DNA of 64,000 nucleotides from Zobellia roscoffensis (GTDB lineage: Bacteria; Bacteroidota; Bacteroidia; Flavobacteriales; Flavobacteriaceae), in the NCBI RefSeq assembly GCF_015330165.1, contig NZ_JADDXT010000002.1:2168504-2232503 (forward strand), in the 5' to 3' direction. Shown one piece after another: positions 30,427-38,623 of this stretch (within the stretch, counting starts at the first letter, position 1; each line of letters begins with the position of its first letter). The position numbers and the translations under genes are program-made. The notes under the pieces are model-generated. The model ran no database searches and had not been told where the DNA came from. It saw nothing but the letters and a program-made list of their open reading frames with translations.

Positions 30427-30867
30427 ATGATCCATACACTTACTTACGAGTCTAGAGCAATTAAAGAGTTGACCGTATTAGATATTGAAGCTATTCTTGA
30501 AACGGCTAGAACATTTAATGACCAGAATGATATTACGGGATGTCTTATTTTTTACAAGAGAAGATTTATTCAAATATTGGAGGGAGATAAGGAAAGTATT
30601 TACAATCTATTTGATATAATTAAACAGGATAAGCGGCACAAGAATGTTTACCTCTTATCAGAAGGAGAAACAGGAGAGCGTAACTTTCCCAATTGGGGTA
30701 TGGTCTATTATCCATTAGAGGAAAATGAAACCAATAGGAACGAGTATGAGCAGTTTAAAAGAAATCTCCTCTTGCTTGCCGATTTAACCGTGCATTCAAA
30801 TCGCACTTCAATTCTTTTTTGGAAACGAATGAAACTATTGATTACCGCCCCACCGGATATTTCATAA
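30427..30867 (+). CDS. BLUF-domain blue-light photoreceptor
   Basis: A 146-aa protein that is almost entirely a BLUF (blue light using FAD) domain. The key residues are Tyr7, Asn31 and Gln49, spaced 24 and 18 residues apart exactly as Tyr21/Asn45/Gln63 of AppA, with Trp90 and Met92 at the AppA Trp104/Met106 positions. The loop D-x-RH (residues 68-71) is present. There is no output domain, so it must act on a partner protein, as PixD-type proteins do. An upstream in-frame start at 30334 would add 31 unlike residues and is rejected because a promoter element lies inside that stretch. Confidence 0.9.
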   Translation: MIHTLTYESRAIKELTVLDIEAILETARTFNDQNDITGCLIFYKRRFIQILEGDKESIYNLFDIIKQDKRHKNVYLLSEGETGERNFPNWGMVYYPLEENETNRNEYEQFKRNLLLLADLTVHSNRTSILFWKRMKLLITAPPDIS

Positions 30868-30875
30868 AAACATAA

Positions 30876-30900
30876 AAAACGGCGAAATAATCGCCGTTTT
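30876..30900. terminator. bidirectional terminator between BLUF gene and dps
   Basis: Perfect stem AAAACGGCGA / TCGCCGTTTT with an AATAA loop between two convergent genes. It can serve both strands. Confidence 0.88.
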
Positions 30901-30926
30901 AACTCTCAATGTAATTCAGATTGCTG

Positions 30927-31427
30927 TTAATCGAATTGCTTTAAAGATGCTCTTAACATCCATGCCATTTGTTCGTGTGCTTGTAGTATTCCTGTAATGA
31001 AATCGGCAGTACCTTCATCATTATGTGCCTCTGCGTTATCTCCAATACTTTTTCGGATGAATTTGATTACCTTATCATGGTCTTTTAATAGAACTGTCAT
31101 GAAGCTTGCACTATCTGTCTGATCCGGATTATTTTCCTCTAAATTGGACAACTCCAAGAATTCTTTTAAAGTGCCCGGAGAATAGAACCCTAACATACGG
31201 ATACGCTCTGCTACTTCATCTATAAAGGTTTCTAATTTGCCATATTCCTCTTCAAAGAATACATGCTTAGTGTGGAAATCTATGCCTTCTACGTTCCAAT
31301 GTGCGTTCCGGGTTTTTGTGTAGAGTAAAAATTCATCGGCCAATAATTTACGCAACATTTTTACAACAGCTTCACGGTTTGATTTTTTTATACCTATCTC
31401 GGTTTTTTCAGCTTCTTTAACTTCCAT
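30927..31427 (-). CDS. dps: Dps, DNA-binding ferritin-like protein
   Basis: A 166-aa Dps. The ferroxidase-site motifs are NAHWNVEGIDF (His near residue 43) and the FFEEEYGKLETFIDEVAERI helix. Dps assembles as a 12-mer, oxidises and stores iron with peroxide, and coats DNA in starved cells. The N-terminal 20 residues are lysine/glutamate-rich. The upstream region has a T-tract and -7 element shared with other genes here (see findings). It is convergent with the BLUF gene. Confidence 0.93.
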   Translation of the reverse strand: MEVKEAEKTEIGIKKSNREAVVKMLRKLLADEFLLYTKTRNAHWNVEGIDFHTKHVFFEEEYGKLETFIDEVAERIRMLGFYSPGTLKEFLELSNLEENNPDQTDSASFMTVLLKDHDKVIKFIRKSIGDNAEAHNDEGTADFITGILQAHEQMAWMLRASLKQFD

Positions 31428-31647
31428 AATATTGTGTTTTTTCTTGTTTCTTACTGCAAGTTAAGGTGGAATAGCTGTGCTGGTTGACCTGAAAAATTTA
31501 TTATTTACTCCAAAAAATTATGATTTAAAATAGGCGTTTGAGGATGGTATTAGAGTACTCTTTTATTTTATAAAGGTCGTCTTACATTACGTTCATTCTT
31601 ATTTTTAAGGTTAAAATAAGGAGTATTAATTTGTAAGGAAAAGAGAT

Positions 31648-32145
31648 ATGAAGACGTTGAACGACTTATTTGAGCATCAACTTAAAGATTTATATAGTGC
31701 CGAGATTCAGCTGCTTGAAGCGCTACCTCATATAATGGAGCATACCAGTGATGAACAATTAAGGCAGGCTTTTGAGAACCATTTAAAGGAAACAAAAGAG
31801 CAGAAAAATAGAATTGAAACTATTTGTAATGAGTTGAATATTACGCCAAACGGAGAAACATGCCAAGCTATGAAAAGTCTCATTAGCGAAGCTAGAAATT
31901 TTATAGACGAAGCAGAAGAGGATAATGAGTTAATGGACGTGGGTCTTATTGCAGAAATACAACGGGTACAACATTATGAAATTTCCGGGTATGGAGCGGC
32001 CGTTAGGTTTGCAAAGGAGTTAGGGTATAGAAATATAGCCAAGACTTTGCAAGAAACTCTTAACGAAGAATATGATGCGGATAGTACTTTGGAGAAATTA
32101 GCGGAAACCCGTTTAAACAAAAAGGCTATAGGAGGGAATTCTTAA
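31648..32145 (+). CDS. YciE/YciF-like ferritin-like protein (DUF892)
   Basis: A 165-aa four-helix protein. The start TLNDLFEHQLKDLYSAEIQLLEALP is the DUF892 signature, with further Glu/His ligands in EIQRVQHYEISGYG near residue 110. Members are induced by osmotic and other stress in enterobacteria; a di-metal site is likely. It is divergent from dps, which has a similar fold and probable role. Confidence 0.9.
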   Translation: MKTLNDLFEHQLKDLYSAEIQLLEALPHIMEHTSDEQLRQAFENHLKETKEQKNRIETICNELNITPNGETCQAMKSLISEARNFIDEAEEDNELMDVGLIAEIQRVQHYEISGYGAAVRFAKELGYRNIAKTLQETLNEEYDADSTLEKLAETRLNKKAIGGNS

Positions 32146-32275
32146 GTAGAGTAGAGACTACTAATTTTTTACCCGAAGTATGTTATCGCGGCGATGTATA
32201 CTTTGGGTTTTCTATGCAGTACAGTAGGGGCTAGGTTAAACTTTATTATCCATTACGGATTTCATATTTGAGCAT

Positions 32276-32302
32276 AAAAAAACCGGCAACTATGTGCCGG
32301 CT
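32276..32302 (-). terminator. terminator of the 342-aa AraC regulator gene
   Basis: On the minus strand a GCCGGCA / TTGCCGG hairpin is followed by seven T. It lies about 35 bp after the stop codon at 32335. The intervening 3' segment contains AATAGTTTGGTTG, also found before the terminator of the lipoprotein gene at 38109. Confidence 0.85.
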
Positions 32303-32334
32303 TTATCAACAACCAAACTATTCTAACGAATATT

Positions 32335-33363
32335 TTATGCAGATGCAGAGGTTATATTCTGCTTATCTTTATACTGCTTGGGGCTGCAGTTGTATTTGTT
32401 TCTGAATATTTTTGAGAAGTAGCTACGGCTTGTGAATCCTATGCTATATACTACTTCAGAGATATTTAAATCTGTATTTTTTATTAATTCTTCGGCTTTT
32501 TCAATACGGACTTCTCTAATGTAATCCGTAACTGTTGTACCGTGCATTAATTTAAAACCTTCTTGTAATTTACAAGGTGATAAACCGGACTTACGACAAA
32601 GTTCTGAGATTGATAATTGTCTTTCAGGGTAGTTGTGAACAAAGTCAGAAATCTCTTTTACAGATTCCATTTCTCTCATGTTTAGACTACCTGTCTGGTT
32701 TTCTCTATTTTTTAGATCATCCGTATGTTGTTGTACCTCTAAGGCCAATATCATATGTACTAATCCTTCAATTAATAAGCTTCGTACAATACCTTGTTGC
32801 TTAATTGCCTTTAATTGTGCAATCTGGTCAGCAATTTTTAAGTTATAAGAGCCTATGTAAATTGTGTTCTCAGCAGGCTTTCCATTCAACATTAATTCTT
32901 GTAGCCTGTAATTAAGACCGTTTTTCTTGGCTGTTTCGCCATGCGCTACCGTTCTAACAACAATTAAAGATGTTTTTACATGCACGTCCTTTTGAAAGTA
33001 AAGAACATTATCTGTATGGCTGGCATTGGTTAAAATACCGGTCTGAAAGTTCTCTAAAACGTTTTTCTTGGTTTCATTATTAAAGCTATGGGCTATTTTA
33101 CCTGCTGAGCAATAGGCAAAGCAAATAGGAGCATTTTCCTCAGATCCTGTTATTAGGGTAAAGTCTTGATTGAATTCCATATCAAATTCTAAATATGAAA
33201 TACCACCTTTAAAAGTGATTCCTCTAATATGGCCTCGGCCTAGTTCGTTATCCAAGGTTAAAATATGCTCTTTTACGTTTACCGTAAGTGAACCACCAAA
33301 ATTATGGTGAAGTTGTTGAAACATATTTTTAATAGCTGCAGATGATAAAGTTATAGTTGTCAT
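32335..33363 (-). CDS. AraC-family transcription regulator
   Basis: A 342-aa regulator. The C-terminal 100 residues hold the double helix-turn-helix (LSISELCRKSGLSPCKLQEGF, then LNISEVVYSIGFTSRSYFSKIF and the final SPKQYKDK). The N-terminal 230 residues form a sensor without a recognised ligand-binding motif. The position in a stress gene island and beside a small open frame suggests control of neighbouring genes (inference). It may share a transcript with the 46-aa gene upstream, 48 bp away. Confidence 0.88.
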   Translation of the reverse strand: MTTITLSSAAIKNMFQQLHHNFGGSLTVNVKEHILTLDNELGRGHIRGITFKGGISYLEFDMEFNQDFTLITGSEENAPICFAYCSAGKIAHSFNNETKKNVLENFQTGILTNASHTDNVLYFQKDVHVKTSLIVVRTVAHGETAKKNGLNYRLQELMLNGKPAENTIYIGSYNLKIADQIAQLKAIKQQGIVRSLLIEGLVHMILALEVQQHTDDLKNRENQTGSLNMREMESVKEISDFVHNYPERQLSISELCRKSGLSPCKLQEGFKLMHGTTVTDYIREVRIEKAEELIKNTDLNISEVVYSIGFTSRSYFSKIFRNKYNCSPKQYKDKQNITSASA

Positions 33364-33411
33364 AGTGTTCTTGTTTAAGGTTGTAAATTTCTTCTTTAGG
33401 TTGAAACCTGA

Positions 33412-33552
33412 TTATCCTTGGATTTGGTGATGTCCACTATTGGTCATCTCCATAATTTCCGGCGTTGTGTTGTTAGGTGAAAAATCATGAATTGATCTAA
33501 CACGACCTACTCTGGCCAGCTGCTCGGATACTTTTTCAATTAGATTTTTCAT
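33412..33552 (-). CDS. 46-aa small protein upstream of the AraC regulator
   Basis: An ATG at 33552 opens a 46-aa frame starting MKNLIEKVSEQLARVGRVRS and ending GHHQIQG. A -7 like GATCTTTG lies at 33588-33581, giving a short leader of about 25 nt. A longer reading from 33639 would cross that promoter and is rejected. It has no known family and could be a regulator of, or peptide signal for, the AraC protein; this is speculation. Confidence 0.45.
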   Translation of the reverse strand: MKNLIEKVSEQLARVGRVRSIHDFSPNNTTPEIMEMTNSGHHQIQG

Positions 33553-33610
33553 AGTTACCAGATGTATTATTGTTCTGGTACAAAGATCAGGGAGAGGCCC
33601 ACTTTTTCTG

Positions 33611-33634
33611 TTACACAATTTTCGCATTGTGTTA
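33611..33634. promoter_or_regulatory. imperfect palindrome upstream of the 46-aa gene
   Basis: TTACACAAT and ATTGTGTTA flank a 6-bp spacer; eight of nine positions pair. A third related ACAATTGT word follows at 33636. It lies about 25-45 bp upstream of the -7 element, a usual place for an activator or repressor site. Confidence 0.4.
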
Positions 33635-33770
33635 TACAATTGTGGGTTTAGGGCCTAAATGCTGTTAAAATGTCCTAAAAACGGAGGCTTGGAGCTATAA
33701 ATTATAGCCATGCTAAATGCTAGGGGAGTTGAGTTTTAGAACTGAAACCAAGAAATTTGAAGCGTCTTAA

Positions 33771-36764
33771 TTATGCAGGTAGATAAAAAATAAAAGCAGA
33801 GCCTTTACCTAGTTCGCTTGTTGCGTATATAAAACCACGATGATTTTCTACAATCTTTTTACAAATTGCAAGGCCAATACCTGTGCCCGTATATTCTGAT
33901 TTTTGGTGCAAGCGTTGGAAGACTTCGAATATTTTTTCGGAATGTTCTGTAGAAAAACCTATACCATTGTCTATGATGGTAATCTTATAATAAGTATTGG
34001 CCATCTTAAAGAAGTCCTCGGGAATCTGTTTGGCGTGTACCTTCTCTGCCTGAATGGTAAGGGAAGGTGTTACATCTGCTACTTTGTATTTAAGCGCATT
34101 AGAGATGAGATTATTAAATAACTGTTCTAATTGATAGGATACGCCTTTAAGAGTAGGAAGGTTTTCACTTTTAATATTAGCTCCTGTATTTTCAATATTT
34201 GTAGAAAGATCTTCTTTTACCTTTTGCAGTACTTGGTTTAAATCTATAAGTTCAAAATCTTCATGTTTTGAATCAATTCTAGAATAGGTTAATAGATTTA
34301 AAACTAAAGCTTGCATACGTGAAGCAGCGTTTACCACCTTTTTAAAATAGACACGTCCTTTTTCGGACAAGTGCTCTGCCTCTGTACTTTCTATACGTGA
34401 AATGAACATTTGTGTCTTTCTAAGGGGCTCTTGCAAATCATGACTGGCAACCCGGTTAAAGGATTCCAGCTCTGCATTACTATGTTGTAGCTCCATGTTA
34501 CTGGCACGTAATTGCTCTTCTGCCTCAATACTCAACGAAATATCCTGAGCAACACCGGACATAACTTGTTTATTATTTTTTTGAATAAACTGCCCATTTA
34601 CTTTTAGGTGTTTTATCTCCCCTGTTTTGGTAATGATACGGTACCTGTGTTCCGTAACGTTTAGCTCGTTCGTAGACTTTTCAATGCTTTGGTGATACGT
34701 CTTTAAATCTTCAGGATGAACAAACTCACCATATTCTTTTAATGAAGGCTTAAAAGCTTTGGGTTCGTGGCCTAACATTCTGTAAAAATTGTCCGAAAGC
34801 TCAATTTCGTCTGTACCTACATACCATAAAAAGCTACCTATTTTTGCAATTCGCTCTGCATCTGTAAGAATGGAGTTTTGTATGGATAGCTCTTGGTTAA
34901 GGGATACAACACGGTCTGAGTTTTGTTTTTCTTCCGTAACATCTACTACCACCCCTACTGAAGCTTTTCTTCCGTGACGTATAAGTGCGCGTCCATTAAG
35001 CTCTATATGCTTAACATCTCCTTGCTTGGTAATAATGCGGTATCCATTTACTTGAGATGTTCCGTGTTCAATGGTCTCAGTACCCAAACGGTTATATGTT
35101 TCCAAATCTTCTGGGTGAACAAACTGTTTATAACTATCATAGCTAACCTTAAATGTATTTGGTTCATACCCTAAGATACGGTAGAAATTATCTGATATAG
35201 AAGCCTCTCCATTGTCCAAATACCAAATGTAACTACCTATATTGGCTACATTTTCAGCATCTATAAAAATTGAGTTTTGAGTTTCAAGTTGTACGTTCAA
35301 CTGTAGGAGTTGGTCTGTTTTTTCTTTTTCTTCTGTTATTTCCCTAGTCGTTAGAGTAATACCATCTCCTAACTTAATGGCGCGTGCGCTAAACCACTTT
35401 GAAGCACCTTCTACCTCATACGGTACTTCATAGGATGTAGGGTTGCCAGTTTGGACAACACCTGTTAAGTAGCCAAAAATTTCAGATTCATAAATAGTTG
35501 GGAAAATTTCGGAAACCTTCTTATTGATTATATCTTCCGGAAGGTCTCCGGTAATTGGAGTTATCTTATCATTGATGAATAGAATTTTGAAATCGGTGAT
35601 TTCATCTTTCTCGTTCCTAATACTTTCAAAATTCATAACGACGTGAGAAATGCTCTTGAAAATATTGTTCAAAAATGCACGGTTATCCAAAAGTTTAAGA
35701 TTTTGGTCTTCTAGCCGTTGGTTGAGCAATAACTGCTCCTCTTTTGCTTTTTCTTCTGCGGTAGAATTACGTGCGGTTACCATTATTCCTTGCGCTAAGG
35801 GGGTAATAAGCGATTTAAACCATAATTTTTCACCTTGTACGGAAATTTGCCGATCTAAGGTTACTTTTTCCTTCTGCTGGAAACAGCTAACCAATTTTTC
35901 AAATTCGCCATTAAGCATTAGAAAGGGGAAAACCTCAGAAATAGGCTTGTCCATAATATGTTCCGGATCCAATCCTAAATAATCACGGTTACATTCGTTC
36001 GCAAATATTATTATAAAATCTATAATCGCCTTCTGTTCATCATAGATAGGCTCATAGTAATTTACAATGTTATCCGTAGTAGCAAGTACACTCCTAAGAA
36101 AATTCTCTGATTGCCGAATACGTACTTTATTCCTATATATTTTTAGAAAAGCGAGTACAAAAATAACTAGGGCAAAGAAGGCAAGTAACAGAGAGGTAAA
36201 AGGAGCTAAATATTTATTGGAATCATATTCCTCCCTTGTGTTTTTTATGGATAGACGCTCTTCGGCCAACATTTGGTTTCGTATGTTCCGAATGCGGTAT
36301 AACGTAAAGTTGATATTTGTTTTCTTTGATAATTGTGATTCTCCAATATCTATTCTGGTGTTACCAGGATGGTTTGCTAAACTTCTAAGTTCTGCATGTA
36401 AGGAATCCAATAAGGTTTCCATAGGAGCCAAGCGGGTCTGTTGGGAGGGGTTTTCTTTAGTAAGGTCCTTAAGTGTATGTAATATGGTTTCCCCTTCTTT
36501 TACGTAGTCTTCAAAAATGGTGTTCGTTCCATCAATTTTTTGAAGCTGATTTCTGAATTCTTCTGATTCTGCTTGCGTAGAATGAGCAGAGAGTTCGCTA
36601 ATGGCATTGTTTACCTGAAGCGTATGGGCTACTTTTTCGGCTAAATCTTGCATGCGCATAATTTGGTAATATGCCATGCTCGCCGTAAACAGAATAATTA
36701 CAAATGCAACGAATAATAGTACTATATATGTTTTTGATGAGGAATATATTCGTTTAAAATCCAT
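33771..36764 (-). CDS. multi-PAS sensor histidine kinase
   Basis: A 997-aa kinase. Membrane helices near residues 13-33 and 190-212 enclose a helical CHASE3-like periplasmic part. Four PAS-type domains follow (about 220-340, 355-475, 490-610 and 620-740); the last two are near-duplicates with DNFYRILGYEP / DNFYRMLGHEP. The HisKA motif is ASHDLQEPLRKTQ (His near 775). The ATPase domain has NNLISNALKY, DNGIGF and GTGIGLAIC. This HisKA type is typical of phytochrome-like kinases. It lies 5 bp after a receiver gene and belongs to an AraC-receiver-kinase operon. Confidence 0.92.
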   Translation of the reverse strand: MDFKRIYSSSKTYIVLLFVAFVIILFTASMAYYQIMRMQDLAEKVAHTLQVNNAISELSAHSTQAESEEFRNQLQKIDGTNTIFEDYVKEGETILHTLKDLTKENPSQQTRLAPMETLLDSLHAELRSLANHPGNTRIDIGESQLSKKTNINFTLYRIRNIRNQMLAEERLSIKNTREEYDSNKYLAPFTSLLLAFFALVIFVLAFLKIYRNKVRIRQSENFLRSVLATTDNIVNYYEPIYDEQKAIIDFIIIFANECNRDYLGLDPEHIMDKPISEVFPFLMLNGEFEKLVSCFQQKEKVTLDRQISVQGEKLWFKSLITPLAQGIMVTARNSTAEEKAKEEQLLLNQRLEDQNLKLLDNRAFLNNIFKSISHVVMNFESIRNEKDEITDFKILFINDKITPITGDLPEDIINKKVSEIFPTIYESEIFGYLTGVVQTGNPTSYEVPYEVEGASKWFSARAIKLGDGITLTTREITEEKEKTDQLLQLNVQLETQNSIFIDAENVANIGSYIWYLDNGEASISDNFYRILGYEPNTFKVSYDSYKQFVHPEDLETYNRLGTETIEHGTSQVNGYRIITKQGDVKHIELNGRALIRHGRKASVGVVVDVTEEKQNSDRVVSLNQELSIQNSILTDAERIAKIGSFLWYVGTDEIELSDNFYRMLGHEPKAFKPSLKEYGEFVHPEDLKTYHQSIEKSTNELNVTEHRYRIITKTGEIKHLKVNGQFIQKNNKQVMSGVAQDISLSIEAEEQLRASNMELQHSNAELESFNRVASHDLQEPLRKTQMFISRIESTEAEHLSEKGRVYFKKVVNAASRMQALVLNLLTYSRIDSKHEDFELIDLNQVLQKVKEDLSTNIENTGANIKSENLPTLKGVSYQLEQLFNNLISNALKYKVADVTPSLTIQAEKVHAKQIPEDFFKMANTYYKITIIDNGIGFSTEHSEKIFEVFQRLHQKSEYTGTGIGLAICKKIVENHRGFIYATSELGKGSAFIFYLPA

Positions 36765-36769
36765 AAGGT

Positions 36770-37216
36770 CTATATGCGAAATAGAAAGGTGTCTTTGTTA
36801 AGGTTAGACGTGTGATATTGCCAATTTAATTGCAATATACGTTCAACCGAAGATTGCAATTTAACAAAGTTATTGGGCTTATTTAGATAAATGTTTGCTC
36901 CATTTAGAAAAGTTTCTTCTACATCTTTTTCAGAAGAAGAGGTAGAATATATGGCTATGCAAAGGTCTTTTAGGTTTGGGTTTTGCCGTATCTCTTTTAA
37001 ACATTGCATACCATTTTTTATGGGCATGTTTAAATCTAGAAAGATAAGATTTGGCAAAACAGTATTAGGCAAGGTTAGATAATCCATCAATTCCTGACCG
37101 TGATTAAAAAGGGATAAATTAGTTTTAATACTAATTTCATCAATGGCCTCGCTGAAGAGCATTCTGTCATCTTCATCATCATCTGCCAAGACTATGTTCA
37201 ACAGTTTGGGGTTCAT
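36770..37216 (-). CDS. single-domain response regulator (Rcp1/CheY-like)
   Basis: A 148-aa receiver with the acidic triad ADDDEDD near residue 10, phospho-acceptor Asp in NLIFLDLNMPIKNG (about 60) and Lys in YLNKPNN. The Rcp1-like proteins usually sit beside phytochrome-type kinases of the class encoded by the next gene. It has no DNA-binding domain. It lies between the AraC-like gene (9 bp) and the kinase gene (5 bp). Confidence 0.9.
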   Translation of the reverse strand: MNPKLLNIVLADDDEDDRMLFSEAIDEISIKTNLSLFNHGQELMDYLTLPNTVLPNLIFLDLNMPIKNGMQCLKEIRQNPNLKDLCIAIYSTSSSEKDVEETFLNGANIYLNKPNNFVKLQSSVERILQLNWQYHTSNLNKDTFLFRI

Positions 37217-37225
37217 AGGTGGTTG

Positions 37226-37789
37226 TTAGGGTTGGGGATTGTTACTCGGGTTCATTTTCTTTTTCATGATTCTTAAAAAGGCACTTGGGGTAAGTCCGGT
37301 GGTCTTCTTAAATTGGCCGGATAAATGGGCCACACTACTATAGTTTAGTTGAAATGCAATTTCTGTAAGCGTGTGATCTGTATTACACATTAATTCTTTT
37401 GCTAAATCAACCTTACGTAAGATAATATAATTTTCAATAGAAGTATATGTGCTTTCAGAAAATAAGGATGAAAGATGCGCATAGGAGTAACATAATGTAT
37501 CCGCTAAATAAGTTGAAACTTTAACGGACTTCAATTCCTCGTTTTTTAACAATTCGTCTATGGCATTTTTTATGCGCTCTACTAAAGTTGTTTTCTGATC
37601 ATCTAGAATTTGAATTCCATATTTTTTAAGGGAATTAGAAAGCAAACTTCGTTTTTCTTCTGTGAGATTTCCTTTTATTTCAACTTCACCAAGACCACCT
37701 AATGTATATAATATACCCAAAGCATCAAGATGTTCTTTTAAAAGGGTCTTGCAGGCCTGGTTAAAATCATATTTTACAAAAAGAATCAT
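37226..37789 (-). CDS. small AraC-family regulator
   Basis: A 187-aa protein with a compact N-terminal alpha/beta domain (residues 1-65, starting MILFVKYDFNQACKTLL) and an AraC-type helix-turn-helix half (LTEIAFQLNYSSVAHLSGQFKKT). This short architecture is often found beside stress genes in Flavobacteria (recalled). It is the first gene of the operon with the receiver and the kinase, which suggests that all three form one signalling unit. Confidence 0.87.
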   Translation of the reverse strand: MILFVKYDFNQACKTLLKEHLDALGILYTLGGLGEVEIKGNLTEEKRSLLSNSLKKYGIQILDDQKTTLVERIKNAIDELLKNEELKSVKVSTYLADTLCYSYAHLSSLFSESTYTSIENYIILRKVDLAKELMCNTDHTLTEIAFQLNYSSVAHLSGQFKKTTGLTPSAFLRIMKKKMNPSNNPQP

Positions 37790-38049
37790 ATACGTTTGTT
37801 GGTAGTTTTCTTAAGAGGAAAGATATGTACTTTATTTTTAAAAATGAGAATATTACTTCCCTTAGAGGTATAAAAAATTCTCTCTCAATTTTGTTTCGTT
37901 TAGATATTAATATTTTGAGTTAAACAAAATTGAAAACAGTTGTAAGTGCCAGTAATTATAGGGAGTGAAGGCTTTTTGTTTAAGAGCTATTGTAGCTTTA
38001 AATAGAATGGATGAAAAAGTGGTTGTCTTAAATTTTTCAGGATATGGTT
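37790..38049. promoter_or_regulatory. upstream region with an 11-bp inverted repeat
   Basis: No gene is present. CAATTTTGTTT (37886-37896) and AAACAAAATTG (37922-37932) form perfect 11-bp arms around 25 bp. They lie about 100 bp upstream of the AraC-like gene and may be its operator. A possible -7 element TATCTTTC lies near 37820 on the minus strand. Confidence 0.4.
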
Positions 38050-38089
38050 AAAAAAAAGTGGACGTCTCCTAAAGGAAACGCCCACTTTT
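38050..38089 (-). terminator. terminator of the DUF1328-lipoprotein operon
   Basis: A 12-bp minus-strand stem GTGGGCGTTTCC / GGAGACGTCCAC (with two G-U pairs), TTTA loop and an eight-T tail. It follows the lipoprotein stop by about 20 bp. Confidence 0.88.
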
Positions 38090-38108
38090 ACAACCAACCA
38101 AACTATTT

Positions 38109-38300
38109 TTAATTGTCGTCTACAGCATCTTCAATACCATCTTCAACATCTTCGGCGCCTTCTTCTATGGCATCTCCGGTGTCATCAATTGCGTCTTCTA
38201 TTTTATCTCCGGCATCTTTGTTTTCTTCTCTACAACTAGTTAGCGTAGACAAAGAGGCAGTCATTAAAAAAATAGACATTAGATATATTATACGTTTCAT
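38109..38300 (-). CDS. 63-aa acidic lipoprotein
   Basis: The signal peptide ends in the lipobox STLTSC with cysteine 23. The mature part is only 41 residues and consists of repeated acidic words (KIEDAIDDTGD, AIEEGAEDVED, GIEDAVDD), probably one amphipathic helix. Such tiny lipoproteins occur next to DUF1328 and CsbD-type stress genes. The start is a clear ATG 29 bp after the DUF1328 stop. Function unknown. Confidence 0.8.
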   Translation of the reverse strand: MKRIIYLMSIFLMTASLSTLTSCREENKDAGDKIEDAIDDTGDAIEEGAEDVEDGIEDAVDDN

Positions 38301-38328
38301 ATGTTTAGGTTTTATAGATTAATACTTG

Positions 38329-38490
38329 TTATACGGATTTCCGTCCGGTGAATAATGAAATAACAAAAAGAATAAGAAAAATAAAGAATAGGACTTTGGC
38401 TATACTAGCAGCACCAGCTGCGATTCCACCAAATCCAAATACTGCGGCTATGATTGCCAATATTACAAAAGTAACTGTCCAACGTAACAT
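38329..38490 (-). CDS. DUF1328 small membrane protein
   Basis: A 53-aa protein: [19 protein letters not shown], a glycine/alanine turn ([13 protein letters not shown]), then a second hydrophobic helix and a short RKSV tail. This two-helix pattern matches the DUF1328 (YtjA-like) family, usually stress-induced. It heads a two-gene operon with the acidic lipoprotein. The promoter CATATTTG lies at 38556-38549 on the minus strand with a T5 tract 28 bp further upstream. Confidence 0.85.
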   Translation of the reverse strand: MLRWTVTFVILAIIAAVFGFGGIAAGAASIAKVLFFIFLILFVISLFTGRKSV

Positions 38491-38623
38491 ATTATTAGGT
38501 TTTAGATTCGTAATTTTTTAGTGTCGTACTTATCCGACTTCTATGTTACAAATATGGTCTATGTTGGCGGTTTGTCTTAGCCCTAAAAATTTTGATTTTG
38601 CCTTAAAACAATAAGGCTAAGTC

